From assembly GCA_031841125.1 (NCBI GenBank), contig CM063106.1, positions 35,212,001 to 35,276,000 on the forward strand: a stretch of 64,000 bases of DNA. Direction: 5' to 3'. Made by a program: the position numbers and the translations under genes. This DNA comes from Acanthococcus lagerstroemiae. Taxonomy: Eukaryota > Arthropoda > Insecta > Hemiptera > Eriococcidae. Positions 10,760-21,869 of this stretch are shown piece after piece (position 1 is the stretch's first letter; the number at the start of each line of letters is the position of its first letter). Under the pieces are notes generated by a model. The model was not told the origin of the DNA. It made no database searches and saw only the letters and a list, made by a program, of their open reading frames with translations.

Positions 10760-12175
10760 CGTATGAGAAATATTAGAATAGTTCATTGGATCGAGAATAC
10801 GCTCTTCAAAATTCCCTATAAAGTTATGCTAAACATCATTCCTTTGACTCAAAGGGGAGCGCCACAGAGGAGGCAATTAAAAAATATTTTGCATATTTCT
10901 TTCTTTTTTTTTCAAATAAGAAAATTAACAATTATGCGAAACGAAGAAGACATTCCTCCTACTAAAAAGATTCTATTTACAATTTCTTGCAAAATTATAA
11001 AAAAGGGAACCGCCACAGGGGGCCAACAAGAGAGTGCGATTTGCCGGAATACTTCACAATTTGTAAGATACAAACGCCGAGAAAATAGAAACACTACTTT
11101 TTAGTGGCATCCTGTGGTGGTTCCCGTTAGATTAGGGGCATAATATTCGGTACCTATAATATTATGGGGAATGGTACACAAGTTATGTTTTGTCCAATAA
11201 AAATGATCAATGTTCCTTATATCTCGCATAATTTTCCACTTATTTGAAGGAACTAAACAAAGAAAATTAAAAACGATTACAGAACACCTTCTTTTTAATT
11301 GACCTCCCGTGGAGATTCTTTTCCAGTGAAAAGTCATACGAATAACCCCTGAATAAAATCAAGCTACATATGGATTCTAATAGTTCACAATACTGCGGAT
11401 CAAATGATATAATCGGAATTTCTGATAAGCGACGGAAACATCGACACTTTGACATCAAAAGTACAACCTTGGAGTCATAGCCCGACTTCTCCATTAATTT
11501 TTGGTGTGTTGACATGGATATGTCTAATGGCTCAACACGCAAAAGAGAACAATTCCGCAGAACAGAAACGTTCCGCAAAAAATATTCCGCAGAAAAACGT
11601 TACTATTGTGATGTAGTTGCGTATTCCTCTTCACGCGCGGCCATTCGTTCCATCACGTTTTGACCGGCCAACACGAAGAATGCCGAGCGATGCCGAAGAT
11701 AAACCCGGTTGCATTGGAGCACTTGCACCAGACTGGATTTTCTACCTAATTCATTGCACCAGGAGGAAAACTCACATTTTGGTAAAAATTCACTTCTTAA
11801 AACCAGTTGGTACTTATTGGATGTTTTTTGTTTCAATTTTTTTGAAAGGGAAATGTTACAGTGTTCCTTATTTAGAAGTTTCGTTTTTGCATCAGGTGAG
11901 AAAATGGAAGATTGCCGATTCTGCTGGAGAAGGCATTGGAATGAGGGTATGTGCATCAACGCGGTCGCCCAAAAATAACATATACATGTAACAAATGTCC
12001 TTCCACGTAGCGGTCGGACTCTTTTTATTTTCTTTCTTACAGGCCCACAATACAGAGAATTCCAGGTTTGATTTTAAGATACTCATGTTTAACATTATTT
12101 CGTAGAAAATTTTTAAGAGCATATTTTTGATCCGATAAATTATTCCAATGTTCCTCATTTTATTCGAGTAATTTA
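10760..12175. repeat. Cluster of inverted and direct copies of a degraded repeat
   Basis: The block ATGAGAAATATTAGAATAGT near 10762 (continuing GGATCGAGAATACGCTCTT and GTTATGCTAAACAT) returns inverted at 12070-12170 with about three quarters identity. GGGAACCGCCACAGGG near 11008 faces its inverted partner CCTGTGGTGGTTCCC near 11113. A further block (11979-12022, ATGTAACAAATGTCC then AGCGGTCGGACTC) recurs at 57287-57333. Boundaries could not be set. Confidence 0.5.
11510..11700 (+). repeat. Dispersed TTCCGCA repeat, copy 1
   Basis: GACATGGATATGTCTAATGG, three TTCCGCA motifs, GAAAAACGTTAC, GTAGTTGCGTATTCCTCTT, CCATTCGTTCCATCACGTTT and GAATGCCGAG occur in order. The same series is found at 53150-53332 (plus), and inverted at 30775-30960 and 59526-59755. 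No terminal repeats resolved. Confidence 0.75.
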
Positions 12176-12179
12176 GAAA

Positions 12180-13930
12180 AAGACCGACGAATTGGGGGAG
12201 ACTGTTGTACCATGAGACCAACAAATCATATTTGGCTCTACGCTGCGATGTAATTCACAAACAAATTCCATTCCTCACTCAGGTAAGAGTATGAACGTTT
12301 GTCGAAAAAAAGCGCCTATGGAGAAGTTGAAAAAAAAAATTTTCTTCCCAAAATGAAGGTTTTTGTTCGGAGAAAAATTCGTCCCAAGGTACAACAGTAT
12401 GTCTAGGAAAGAAAATACTTTCTCTTTAGAGTCACGTTTAATATGCCTTCCCATTTACATGCCATTTCTTCCCACTTTGAGCATCTTGGCTTCATTTTAT
12501 CTCATCTTCCATCTTATTTCATTTATCCACCTCATCCGCGGTCTACTCCTGCATCTTTTATTTTGCAGTGATATGCACACCATAATCTGGTTATCCAACC
12601 TGGAAAAAAGCATTTTGAAGAAAATTACCATAAGCCAAGTCCGACACTAAATTTTCTGGAAGAGTACACCAACAAAATTTAGTTTTACTCGATGGTCTCG
12701 TCACGAAGAAAAATTGAGATCAAACAAAACATGTACAGTCAAAAATGTGCGCTACCATCCGATTTCCTATGGAACTGCTCATATACCAATTCGTAAGACG
12801 CGTTTAAAAAAGTGATCGCAATAGACATTTCTCGAAATCTAAACCATCCCTGGGCAAAAGTCCTGCGCACGAGTCTAAGCCAATGACTGTAAATTACCGA
12901 GCCTTCTTACAGCGTCGGGTATTTTTGAGAGTGCGTGAAATCAGGGAGACGATAGCGGCGTTTCAGAGAAACCCATTTTCTCGCCAGCTTTTTGTATTTC
13001 CAGTCCCCCTCCCCCCGTATCCGTCGAGTGTACTACGTATTTCATTTGACTTTATTATCTTGTCGTCGAACGTTTATTCAAATTTCGACTGTGTCTGGCA
13101 CTCTGGCATAGCCAGACAGAACGTCTGAAGATGGAAACAAATTATTTCAACGAAGAAAAGCAAGAAAGCGTTTTGGAACAGCGAGTACCCCGCGACCGAT
13201 TGAACAAAAAGACGTATCGACTTTCTTCTATTCTATCTCTGACCGAAATAATATTCTTCGTATAAAAAACCCTCTTTCTATAAAAGCAAAGAAAATCATT
13301 GAGAAAAGCGAATAAATTGCTGAATGGCGAATTTCATCCCCGTAACCCAGATACTCAGAATTTGGCAGACCTTTAATTCACCGCATGGAAATAGTAAGAG
13401 TGTAAGTAAGCAGGGGTGGGAGATATTATTTCAAATTAACATCAATATCAGATATGATATAACGATGTAATATCTTTCAGTTTATGATATTAAATATCAT
13501 GATATTTTTCCAATTCCTGATGGTACAGAATCATTCAAAATCGTTATCATTATTAGAAAATTGAAAGAATCATACATGTAGAGCCGGTACTTAATTCATG
13601 CAAAATGAACCCAGAGGCCAGTATTAGAAAGCGCTTCCTTATTCCGTATTGATAAAAAAAGATCAGACGAATTTTGCCGCCCTCGTCTTCAAAAATAAAT
13701 ACATTTAAAAAATGACGCTAATTCTCCATAATGTATGAAGCATCTTGAATTTTTATATTTCATCACCTGTTCCTACTTCCTGTTATTCACAGATGTTTCC
13801 CATGATTCCTATATTTCAATATTTCAATTGGTTTCTCATAAATTTCGGTTTCCAGTTTTCTAAATAAAATTTCATAAGAACTCCTAATTTCAAAGAAAAT
13901 ATCTGTGTCCCAAAATCCAGATGAAGAATA
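12180..13930. other. No gene recognised
   Basis: AT-rich DNA with scattered short frames. Near 13440-13520 is a GATAT-rich low-complexity stretch. I see no motif in the frames at 12363-12650 or 12883-13128. Confidence 0.5.
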
Positions 13931-13932
13931 TT

Positions 13933-14248
13933 CAGAGATGTACCGAAGATTCTTTCTGGGTGGGGGGGGGGGGGGGGTGAAAGTCCCAACTGATTCAACG
14001 GAAAATTCCCAAGTGTCACCCCCCCCCCAAAAAAAAAAAAAATTGTTGAATTTTCCCAACTTTTCAACTCAAAATGCTTCCAAGTATCGAAGAGCTAAAG
14101 ACAAATATATAATAAAATAAAATAAAAAAGGTTTTGGTTGAATTTTCCCAACTTTGGCTGACTGAAATGGTAAATTTTCCCAGCTGCTAAGAAAAAATTT
14201 CCTACGGGGGGGGGGACTCTCGCCCTCCCTCCTATCGGTACGTCTCTG
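13933..14248. mobile_element. hAT-type short element, family B, with long G and C runs (316 bp)
   Basis: Ends CAGAGATGTACCGAAGA (13933) and TCGGTACGTCTCTG (14248) are inverted. Flanking octamers AGAATATT and AAAATATG agree at six of eight positions. Inside are a run of about 16 G, a run of 10 C, AAGTCCCAACTGATTCAAC and AATTCCCAAGTGTCA, all shared with the copies at 56768 and 58156. A stretch near 14080-14120 not found in the other copies is probably a small secondary insertion. Confidence 0.75.
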
Positions 14249-14259
14249 AAAATATGAGG

Positions 14260-15630
14260 AAACATACCAGTGTTAGCTCTGGAATCACAACTGCCGATTC
14301 TGGCACCTCTACATAAGACAAATGGAAATTTGAAAATCATCCGGCATAAAATGAAATTTTTATACTAGAAATTCACGGAACAGAAAGCAAAATTGCACGT
14401 TCTTGCGAGTAATATACTGGGCCTCTAGGTCAAAAATAATGAGTAATTTGAAACATCTTTCAAAATATCACAGCAAATAAACAGAATCAGTTTCAGGCTT
14501 GAAATTGTATGAATTGCTTTCTTGGCAGCAAAGTTTCAAGATTATACTAAGCATGATCAATTTTAATGATTTAGTCAAAAAGTGGAAACAAGTTTTCTAG
14601 TCTTACTCCAATAAAAGGACTAATTTTCTTACATTCAGAAAATGAAGAAATCGATATTTTTCTATTTTCTCAATTTATTATTTTCAGTAAGTTACTTGTT
14701 CTTCCATAAACAGTACGTAAATAGTTTTCCATGCCTCAAAAAGAGGAATAAAATGTTTGTCAATCCAAAGAGAAACGGGGTCATTTTTTTCTCCTAAAAG
14801 AAAAAAAAGCTTTATCGGACATAATTTCTTTCTATTTTTAATTTCAAGTCGTCGCAAACTATACGAGCCCCAAAATCCCAATAATAGGCTTCAAATGAGC
14901 CAAATTTAACAAACCATAATCCAAATTTTTTACCTTGCAAGAGCGACGTTTTTTATAGTAAACAAATGATCAAAGTTGGAAAATGAAGAAGACTCTGGTT
15001 CCTTTCCTAGAAGCGAGAAAACACTTCTCGGTCAATCATTCTACAAACTTCATTATGTTTTTTGTGGAAGAAGAAGCAGAAATCGGCCCTCCCTGCGTCA
15101 AGGTAAGGAATGCGAGAAAAGGAAAGAAAAATTTTATTTTTGGGTGAGAGGAGAAAAATTGCTTCTTCGGCTTTTTGAAAGAATATCGTTTCTTCATTCT
15201 CGAAAAAAAGGAAAAGTTTCTCTTTCCACAAAAGAAGGGACAAATTTCCTTTAGTTTAAGGAAAAGAAAAGATCACATTTCTGGTTTGAAAAATTCTCAT
15301 TCACGAGAGAAGAAGGGTAAGTTTTCCTTTCTCTCTTTGTTTTCAAAGAAAAGACAAAAAAAATTTTATTCCTTGAAAAATAAAAACGAAGTTCTCGCAT
15401 TCAAGAAAAGGATATTTCGTCTTTTATCTTGCGAGTTTGAAATTCTTGACCCCCCCCCTCCCCGATTGGATTTGCAGTTGATTTTTTTTCTTCAAAATCC
15501 ACCTTTTAAACTTTTTCCCCCGGTTTCTTTATTTTCGTTCTTCCGTTTCTCCCGTTTCGCCTCGAAATTTGCAGCCCTCAAATCCTTGCCGCATTGGGCG
15601 AGCGCCCACTTCGCTCATTGGTAAATCTGC
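14260..15630. other. No gene recognised; GAAAA-rich low-complexity tract
   Basis: Positions about 15080-15440 consist mainly of GAAAA and TTTTC words. The overlapping frames on both strands (15007-15243, 15175-15624) come from that composition and carry no family motif. Confidence 0.5.
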
Positions 15631-15639
15631 CACTGTTCA

Positions 15640-15835
15640 TAATAAAGTCTTCTATCTTATCGCTTTTTTTTGTCATCCATTCCTTCTGTGCCCTTTTAAA
15701 CCCTATCTTTATTTCATTCCTTAACCTTTGATAAGCTAATCTACCTTCTCTATCGTTTGCATTCTTCTATTTTCTTCGTTCATCCACATTTCTAAGGATT
15801 TCCTCCTTTACCCATGGTCTCTTCTGTGACAGGTG
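15640..15835 (-). pseudogene. LINE fragment (linker between endonuclease and reverse transcriptase)
   Basis: Read on the minus strand, this matches the plus-strand LINE at about 39885-40090: the blocks CATGGGTAAAGGAGGAAATC, GTGGATGAACGAAG, AGCTTATCAAAGGTTAAG and GAAATAAAGATAGG recur in order. The encoded lysine and glutamate-rich helix region links the endonuclease and reverse transcriptase domains. Only about 65 codons remain and the frame is interrupted. It is a second copy of the same family, truncated on both sides. Confidence 0.7.
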
Positions 15836-15998
15836 GAACTTATTTTTCAAGTATATTTCGCGTATTCTATGTGATTGACGTGATGCACGGTTAAACTTTC
15901 GGCTCCGCATGGCTAGGTGAACGGTGGTGGCTTGCCTGAAAATGTGAGTGTAGGCAACTTAATTTAAGCGTTTGTGGGTAAGATTCACGATGCAATTA

Positions 15999-16340
15999 TA
16001 GCCCAGGAGGAATACGGAATTGAAAAGGAAAACATTATCAGCAAAGGGTTTACAACTTGGAATGTGTTTAGAACAGTGTCCATAATAAATAGTTAAAAGC
16101 CCTCAACCCCCAACCCGTCGGTTTCCTCCTAGGGGGCAGAAAATGAGAAATTTCCATTTCTTATTCAACTGTTTCGGCGTTTTCCCGAAGAATGAAGCAT
16201 GTTATCGAAAAAATATATCAGACAAAAAATATTTCTCGTTGAATTTCCTATAAAAAAAAGGTTCCTAGAAGAAATTACCTGAGTGGTACAGATAAGGGCC
16301 AAATGCTCGCAGAAGAATGTTACATGTCGTTTGTAGCTGA
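15999..16340 (+). repeat. Dispersed repeat C, copy 1
   Basis: CCCAGGAGGAATACGGAATT, GAAAATGAGAAATTTCCATT, CTTATTCAACTGTTTCGGC, GAATGAAGCATGTTAT, TACCTGAGTGGTACAGATAA and AAATGCTCGCAGAAGAATGT appear in order. An inverted copy at 20085-20440 has the same series, and 18478-18560 holds only the first part. Confidence 0.8.
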
Positions 16341-16344
16341 ATAT

Positions 16345-16960
16345 ACCTTTATAGAAAAATCCTTTTCACATCATAAATGTTAGCCTATAAGTTTAAAATA
16401 CAGTAATTATAATAAAAATGAACCATAATATTACAAATGATCTGGATCAGATTCAACATCGGACATTGAGAACTGGCTGTTAGAACACGCAAGGCCATGA
16501 CATAATGTGCACGCATCTGAGCATGATAAACCTGCCAAGAAAAATTGGTGGCTACGATGCAATCTGAAATTGGCCCAAAAATTTCTAATAACGCACACAA
16601 TTTTTTACCACGAAAAAAAAAATACATGATTTAGTATGAAGACTTTCAAGAATCAAACAGATTGAGTTGGTCACGTATACCAACTCAATTTTGGCCTCTG
16701 ATATCGAATTCGTTATCCGAATTTGGCGGGAACCCTTCTTTACTTTTAAGAATACCTATTTTGAAAATAGCGAATTTCTATATTTTATTTAAAGTAGGGT
16801 GTTTGGATTTTAAAACCGGTTTTCTGTATTTCTATTTTAAAATAAGTTCTTCGGAACTGCTTTTCTATTATCTATGAATTGGTTTTAGTATTTATTTGCA
16901 CATCTTCGAATGTTAGTAATATCTGATGCGCTAAATTAGGTTTTACTAGAACACCTAGAT
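16345..16960. other. No gene recognised
   Basis: AT-rich sequence with no recognisable motif on either strand. Confidence 0.5.
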
Positions 16961-16965
16961 CAGAG

Positions 16966-17101
16966 GGGGTATAATAATACGCCATTTTGTTTTCAGTAAG
17001 TGCCCGTCGATGCCGAATCCGACTACGCCGAGCGTCCCGTGTAGAGTCGATTCGGCATCGACGGGCGCTTTTGCAATCAAGATGGCGTATTATTATACTC
17101 C
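16966..17101. mobile_element. Near-perfect 136-bp fold-back sequence
   Basis: Outer arms GTATAATAATACGCCAT (from 16969) and its complement near 17081-17097 pair, and a second, GC-rich block TGCCCGTCGATGCCGAATC (17001-17019) pairs perfectly with 17049-17067. The loop itself has a short GACTAC/GTAGAGTC pairing. Paired regions cover most of the 136 bases. It could be a small MITE or a hairpin-RNA source; no target duplication could be read. Confidence 0.8.
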
Positions 17102-17109
17102 CATGTAAT

Positions 17110-17815
17110 ATCTAGTAGCACTAGTTTTACAAGACGACCACAACCAGCGCCAAAAGATTGTGAGGTCCGTCCCTGTTTCTCGCGTATACGGCCCTTACCT
17201 AAGCACTTTATTGACTACCATTTGATTAACGTCAGCTCGCATTGACCCAAATTCTAACTTAAGTTTATTTCTTTGAATTCTATAAAGCTGCCAATAAAAA
17301 TTTGAACACCTACGTCTTTATTAAACTCATCTTACAGTTTGGTACAGCAACCCGCAAGGTAGGTTTTCCATTATTGTGCAGGGTAACAAGTCTCTCTCAA
17401 AAATTTCCAATGCGTACATTTTTGATTTTCGAATGAAAAACTAAATGCGTATTTTCTACTACCTAGCTAACTCCATCAAAATAATCGAGAATGTCTAATT
17501 CAGGGCCGTATTTAGGGAGTGTCCACGAGGCCCGAACTATTGAGCCTCCTCCGGCAGGGGCTCTTATCATACAAACAAAAATCATTATGTTTTCAATAAA
17601 AAAAAAAAAAATATTTTCTGAGACTGATAATATGAATTTTCCCCAAAATATTCGAAGTAAGAAAAGAGTCAGGACCCCTTTCCCTTAGGGGTTTTCCAAG
17701 GACGATATTAATTTTGGGGCTTCTATAAGACATCGGCCTCGAGGACCTACATTTTAAATCCGATCCTGGTATATTTACTCTGAGAGTTCGAGGTTTGCAT
17801 TCATAGTATTGTGGC
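17110..17815. other. No gene recognised; possible hAT end near 17503
   Basis: CAGGGCCGTATTTAGGGAG near 17503 resembles one end of hAT-type short elements, but I could not find the opposite end, so it stays unassigned. The remainder has no motif. Confidence 0.35.
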
Positions 17816-17818
17816 GAA

Positions 17819-17960
17819 GAACGTTCCCGAACATTCGAGATAAGCGAAGAAAGATCGACACGTTTCAAGCAGCAGAATAGAAGTTCGATAACGAGAGCGA
17901 TGAGGAGTTTCACCGACAACGCCGGGATATATAAAGGCCACTGGCCGACGCTGTATAGTC
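17819..17960 (+). promoter_or_regulatory. Heat-shock-promoter-like region: perfect HSE followed by TATA box
   Basis: GAACGTTCCCGAACATTC (17819-17836) is four consecutive inverted nGAAn units with exact 5-bp phasing, the binding pattern of heat-shock factor. TATATAAA lies at 17928-17935, about 90 bp downstream, and an AGTCT start-like sequence follows at 17957-17961, at the usual 25-30 bp spacing from the TATA box. The local base composition is more balanced than the surroundings. No long open frame follows up to 18.7 kb, so the promoter is either orphaned, belongs to a non-coding transcript, or has a distant exon. The motif is seen; activity is inference. Confidence 0.5.
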
Positions 17961-17964
17961 TAGT

Positions 17965-18475
17965 TTTATATGCGATAAACTGGGCGTTTTTAAAGCGATC
18001 TAGCTACTGTTTTCGTGCGTTTGTAAAAATCTAAATCAATTCACACTCTAATAGTCCTTTCAAGGCTAAATATAGGCAAGCAATAAATAGGATTGACATA
18101 TTCTTTTAAAAGTACTATACGTATCCGCAGCCAATCTTGAAAAAGAATTCGTGTGACATTAAAAGTTCTTAGTACGTGTTTTCGTGCGTTTTTTTTGTGC
18201 GAATCTCGTTACAGTATTTAGGTACAAATGAAGAGTACAGGGGAAAAGAAGGCTAACATGATTTTTTCTTTTCGTGAAATGAAATTATGATGGATTGTTA
18301 TAGATTGTCAGTTAGTGAACATGATGGACTGGTCAAATTTGGGGGACAAATGCATAAACGGCTTCAACTCAACTCTAAAGATATGCTGTATAGGGACTAG
18401 GGAGAAAATGGGACTGAGTGGTACAGAGGAAGAATGGGCTAACGTTCTAGCTGGTGCCCCCCCCCCGTCATATCG
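17965..18475. other. Sequence downstream of the promoter-like region, no coding frame
   Basis: TTTTCGTGCGTTT occurs twice (about 18010 and 18179). TTTTTTTGTGCGAATCTCG then TTACAG near 18190-18215 resembles a splice acceptor, followed by a 20-codon frame from ATG at 18228 that soon stops. I cannot call an exon. Confidence 0.3.
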
Positions 18476-18477
18476 TC

Positions 18478-18560
18478 CCTAGCCCAGGAGGAATACGGAA
18501 TTGAAAAGGAAAAAATTGTCAGCAAAGGTTTTACAGCTGGAATGTTTTTAGAACTGTGTA
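18478..18560 (+). repeat. Dispersed repeat C, partial copy
   Basis: CCCAGGAGGAATACGGAATT, GAAAAGGAAAAAATTGTCAG and CAGCTGGAATG match the first 80 bp of the copy at 15999. The rest of the family is missing. Confidence 0.75.
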
Positions 18561-18564
18561 CCCC

Positions 18565-20080
18565 AAAAATCATAATCAGGACTCGGATTTTCATGAGCTT
18601 GAAAAATTGTTTCATGCGCATAAAATATATGTACCTATTTATTTTCGTCAAAATATAACAAAATATGTACTTATCTAGGAAAAATGCACTTTTATGCAAC
18701 ATCGAAATATGGGTATCTTTTGAGTGGATCTTTCAATTTAAAGGTCATTTTTTAAAACAGAAGTGTGCAGAAAATTAAACAAAGGGACCAATTTATCGGC
18801 CCACAATGGTAATGTTGAATTCACGAAAGAAATATGCTGTTTGCACGAAATATATAAATGACAAGCGCAGTAACAAGTACAAAACAGAAAAAGAAAGAGT
18901 TTGAAGAAAAAATTAAACTTCAGAACACAATATAATTCACTTACACGATAAAATAAAAAACGCCCGGAATTTTAATACCTTCTACACACAATGAAAAGAA
19001 GAAACACGATATTACTGCGCCCGAAATAAAAAGTTTAAATTCTCGGCCTCCATCATACTTGCCACAAATTTACAATTGCGCACAAATTAATGTCAAAATC
19101 AAATCGATTCTCTCCCTCCTTAGAAGCCACAAATTTAGATTAACAGCCAAACCGATGTCAAAACGAATTCGTTGAGTTCGAAACCCCTCGATGATCTCGA
19201 TGAGGTCATTCGCATAAATAATAGGTCTAAAGATTCCTAATGTACTGTAATAAAGGGTAATTTTTACACGCCCACTCTTTTTTTGTTCTCTCAACCCGAG
19301 CCCTGAAATCCGCACTTTCGAGCATTACCTCAGAGCTCCCCTCTATAGCGTTTCTAGAGTACTTTAAAAAAATTCTTAATGACAGTTTTTATAGAAAATT
19401 GGATCCCTCTTAAACTCATGGATCTTCTATCTCCACGAGTATGTACGTTATCCGCGATGACGTATAATTTTTGTGTTTAAACATAATATACCGTATGCAA
19501 GTCATTTCGTGATATCGATTTTAAAGCTCGTCATTTAAACTTTTTTTTTCGTGGCTTTACATTTCGTTCAATCACACTTTTTATTTCGTGCTCTTTAATA
19601 CTTCCCTTAAACAAATATAAATAAAGAGGTTAAATGTTTTCGATTTTATTTCAATTAATTCCACAGGAACATTTTCATTATCAGATGACTTTCAGGTACA
19701 TCAAGATTCAGCTCCAAAAGTCTCCTGGTGGCAAAGAAATGGTTTCAGTGAAATTTTGAGGTCAGATTTTAAGTCATTTGGCCCAAATTTCCAAAATATG
19801 ACGGAAAAATGGAAAAAAAGGGGTAAAATATGACGAATATGCGCTTAAAATGTCTAAAATATGCAAAAACATGCATTTATACCCATAATATGCAAAATAT
19901 GCGCTATCAAATTGGGCTCATTTTACTCAGAATGTTATGAATCACAAAGATCTACACGATATGCGCGATCTTCTCTAATGTAGGAAAACATGACAAATCA
20001 TAAAAATCTGAGCTCTAATCATAATACAGCATTAAATACGCATGAATCCGAAACCATTAGGAACGCACATTACCTCGAAA
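18565..20080. other. No gene recognised
   Basis: AT-rich. Near 19800-19920 the words AAAATATG and AATATGCGC recur irregularly. No motif in the frames at 18439-18702 or 19070-19315. Confidence 0.5.
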
Positions 20081-20084
20081 ACAG

Positions 20085-20440
20085 CAGCAAGTGACATGCG
20101 ACATTCTTCTGCCAGCATTTGGCGCCTATCTGTACCACTCAGGTAATTTTTGGTAAGAACCTTTTTCTTTAGACAAGTTAACGAGCAACATTTCTTGTCT
20201 AATGTATTTTTTCCATAACATGCTTCATTCTTCGGAAAAATGCCGAAATAGTTGAATAAGAAATGCAAATTTCTCATTTTCTGCCCCTCACCCCCATGAG
20301 GAAGCAGACGGGTTGGGGTGAGGGCTTTTAACTACCTACGTATTATGGATACGGTTCTAAACACATTCCAGCTGTAAAACCAGTGCTGACAATTTTTTCC
20401 TTTTCACTGCACTTTATGAGTGTAATTCTCCTGGGCTATT
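20085..20440 (-). repeat. Dispersed repeat C, copy 2 (inverted)
   Basis: Inverted relative to 15999-16340: GACATTCTTCTGCCAGCATT, TCTGTACCACTCAGGTAATT, ATAACATGCTTCATTCTTCG, GAAATAGTTGAATAAGAAAT and CTCCTGGGCT occur in reverse order. The pair forms a 4.4-kb inverted arrangement. Confidence 0.8.
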
Positions 20441-20595
20441 ACTTAGTTGTTGCGACCTGAGGGTCATGCCGGTGATCGACAGCTGGGCAGAACAAATTCT
20501 TTGACTCATCTTATGAGTAAACCATTTCAAATTTCTTAGTAGTTACAGTTCAAATTTTTTCTAATTTTACAGCCTAATGCTCCCTCCAAGTCTTC

Positions 20596-20907
20596 CTACG
20601 TCAGTATGAGTAGATTTTGATTCTGTACTGATCCAGCATGCTGGAAATTTTGTTTTTTCTCTCTAAGTAGTGCGAACAGGGTTTTTGCTGACTTGAGAAC
20701 CACTTTCTTCATCCAGGATGTTTTCCTGATGCCCACTGTAACTCTAAATACAGCCTTGAAACAGATGTTTCGGTCCACCCACTGGGACATAGGCCTCCCT
20801 TGATCAATTATTTTGATACAGGGGTTATAGTCTAATCCCCCTTTGTGACAAGCCATTGCTGAGGAATGGTCACGAAAGAGTTTTCTTTCTTTATAAGGGG
20901 CATGCAA
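20596..20907 (-). CDS. Unrecognised 103-codon open frame, possibly a transposon-gene fragment
   Basis: The minus-strand frame includes DHSSAMACHKGGLDYNPCIK, IDQGRPMSQWVDRNICF and FRVTVGIRKTSWMKKVVL, then KSAKTLFALLREKK. Amino-acid usage is protein-like (few low-complexity runs, balanced charge) and unlike the chance frames around it, which is why I list it. I do not recognise the family. There is no start signal that I trust: the first ATG is simply the first in the frame, and upstream sequence on the minus strand shows no continuation. It may be an exon-like piece of a mobile element. Low confidence that it is a functional gene. Confidence 0.3.
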   Translation of the reverse strand: MHAPYKERKLFRDHSSAMACHKGGLDYNPCIKIIDQGRPMSQWVDRNICFKAVFRVTVGIRKTSWMKKVVLKSAKTLFALLREKKQNFQHAGSVQNQNLLILT

Positions 20908-21410
20908 TCTGTATGGTACACCAGGCTAGTCAGGTGTTAGTTAGTCTATCGCATATGAAGCACACTGCAGGAGCGCTAGTGCACATGTTGAAAAGGTGAT
21001 CATGGGTATTTTACCCCAACAATATGTACAAAGTAAATGAGAAATATCATCCGAAACATCATTTTTTATAAAAAATTGAAAAGAACAAAAACTTTTCATT
21101 CTGTTATTTTTTCTCTGTAGAGTCCTATTTTGAAATTCTTGGCGAACATTTTTGTCACTTTTCGCACATGATCACTTTTTCAACCAAATCCACCAATCAG
21201 CAAGTCGCATTTCGTTTTGCCAGCAGAGAGCGCACCCTTCAATTTTATACGCGAATAGGCGTGGCTAACCCAATTGCAGTCTTTTTGAATACCGGAACAA
21301 TTAAATTGAACTCCACCTCTTGCTACAATATTGGTGTGGCTTGGTCGGATGTTAAAGTCTTTTTCATATATTCTTGCATTTTATTATTTTCTTATCATAT
21401 TTTGATCTTG

Positions 21411-21505
21411 AAAATTCGCCATCCGTACTGGGATTCGAACCTGCGTTCCGTGATTTAGGAGGCAACGTTCGGAATCCACCCTGCCACCAAACCACTGCCA
21501 CTGTA
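21411..21505 (-). ncRNA. tRNA-like sequence, probably the head of a tRNA-derived SINE
   Basis: On the minus strand the sequence has a box-A-like TGGTTTGGTGGCAGGGTGG and a perfect box B, GGTTCGAATCC (21431-21441). Spacing between the boxes fits a tRNA, but the anticodon stem does not form well and the acceptor stem is not paired. It is best read as a SINE head or tRNA pseudogene rather than an active tRNA. Confidence 0.5.
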
Positions 21506-21869
21506 ACCCAGTGGAGGTTTTATTTCCATGTTCCTTTTTGGTTGTTCTAGAAGTTCTGTGACTGTTTAGCATGATGCTTCTATTTACAGAGATTCAATTT
21601 TTCTCGTTTTGTCAGTACAGAGTCGAACCTGACACGCTTCTCTTCTCTCTTAGTTTTACCTAAATTTTTTTTTGCTGACGTTAATATTCCCTCCCTTATT
21701 TTACCCCATTCTTCCTCCACACTGTTAATTTTCTGTTTTTTCAACTTCTAATTCTAATACAATATCCTCTTGATATTTCCTTTTAATATTAATATTATCC
21801 AACTTTTTCAAATTCCATTTTCTTACCCCTTTTTTTCTAGCAAGTTTCTCCAGTGTTACGCCTACATTT

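Noticed and set aside
11617..11991. 124-codon plus-strand frame
   Set aside because: Its start overlaps the dispersed TTCCGCA repeat, and three overlapping frames on both strands show the same lack of motif.
15007..15624. Overlapping frames rich in lysine, phenylalanine and serine
   Set aside because: Produced by GAAAA/TTTTC low-complexity sequence on both strands.
17503..17720. Possible hAT short element starting CAGGGCCGTATTTAGG
   Set aside because: No matching right end or target duplication could be found.
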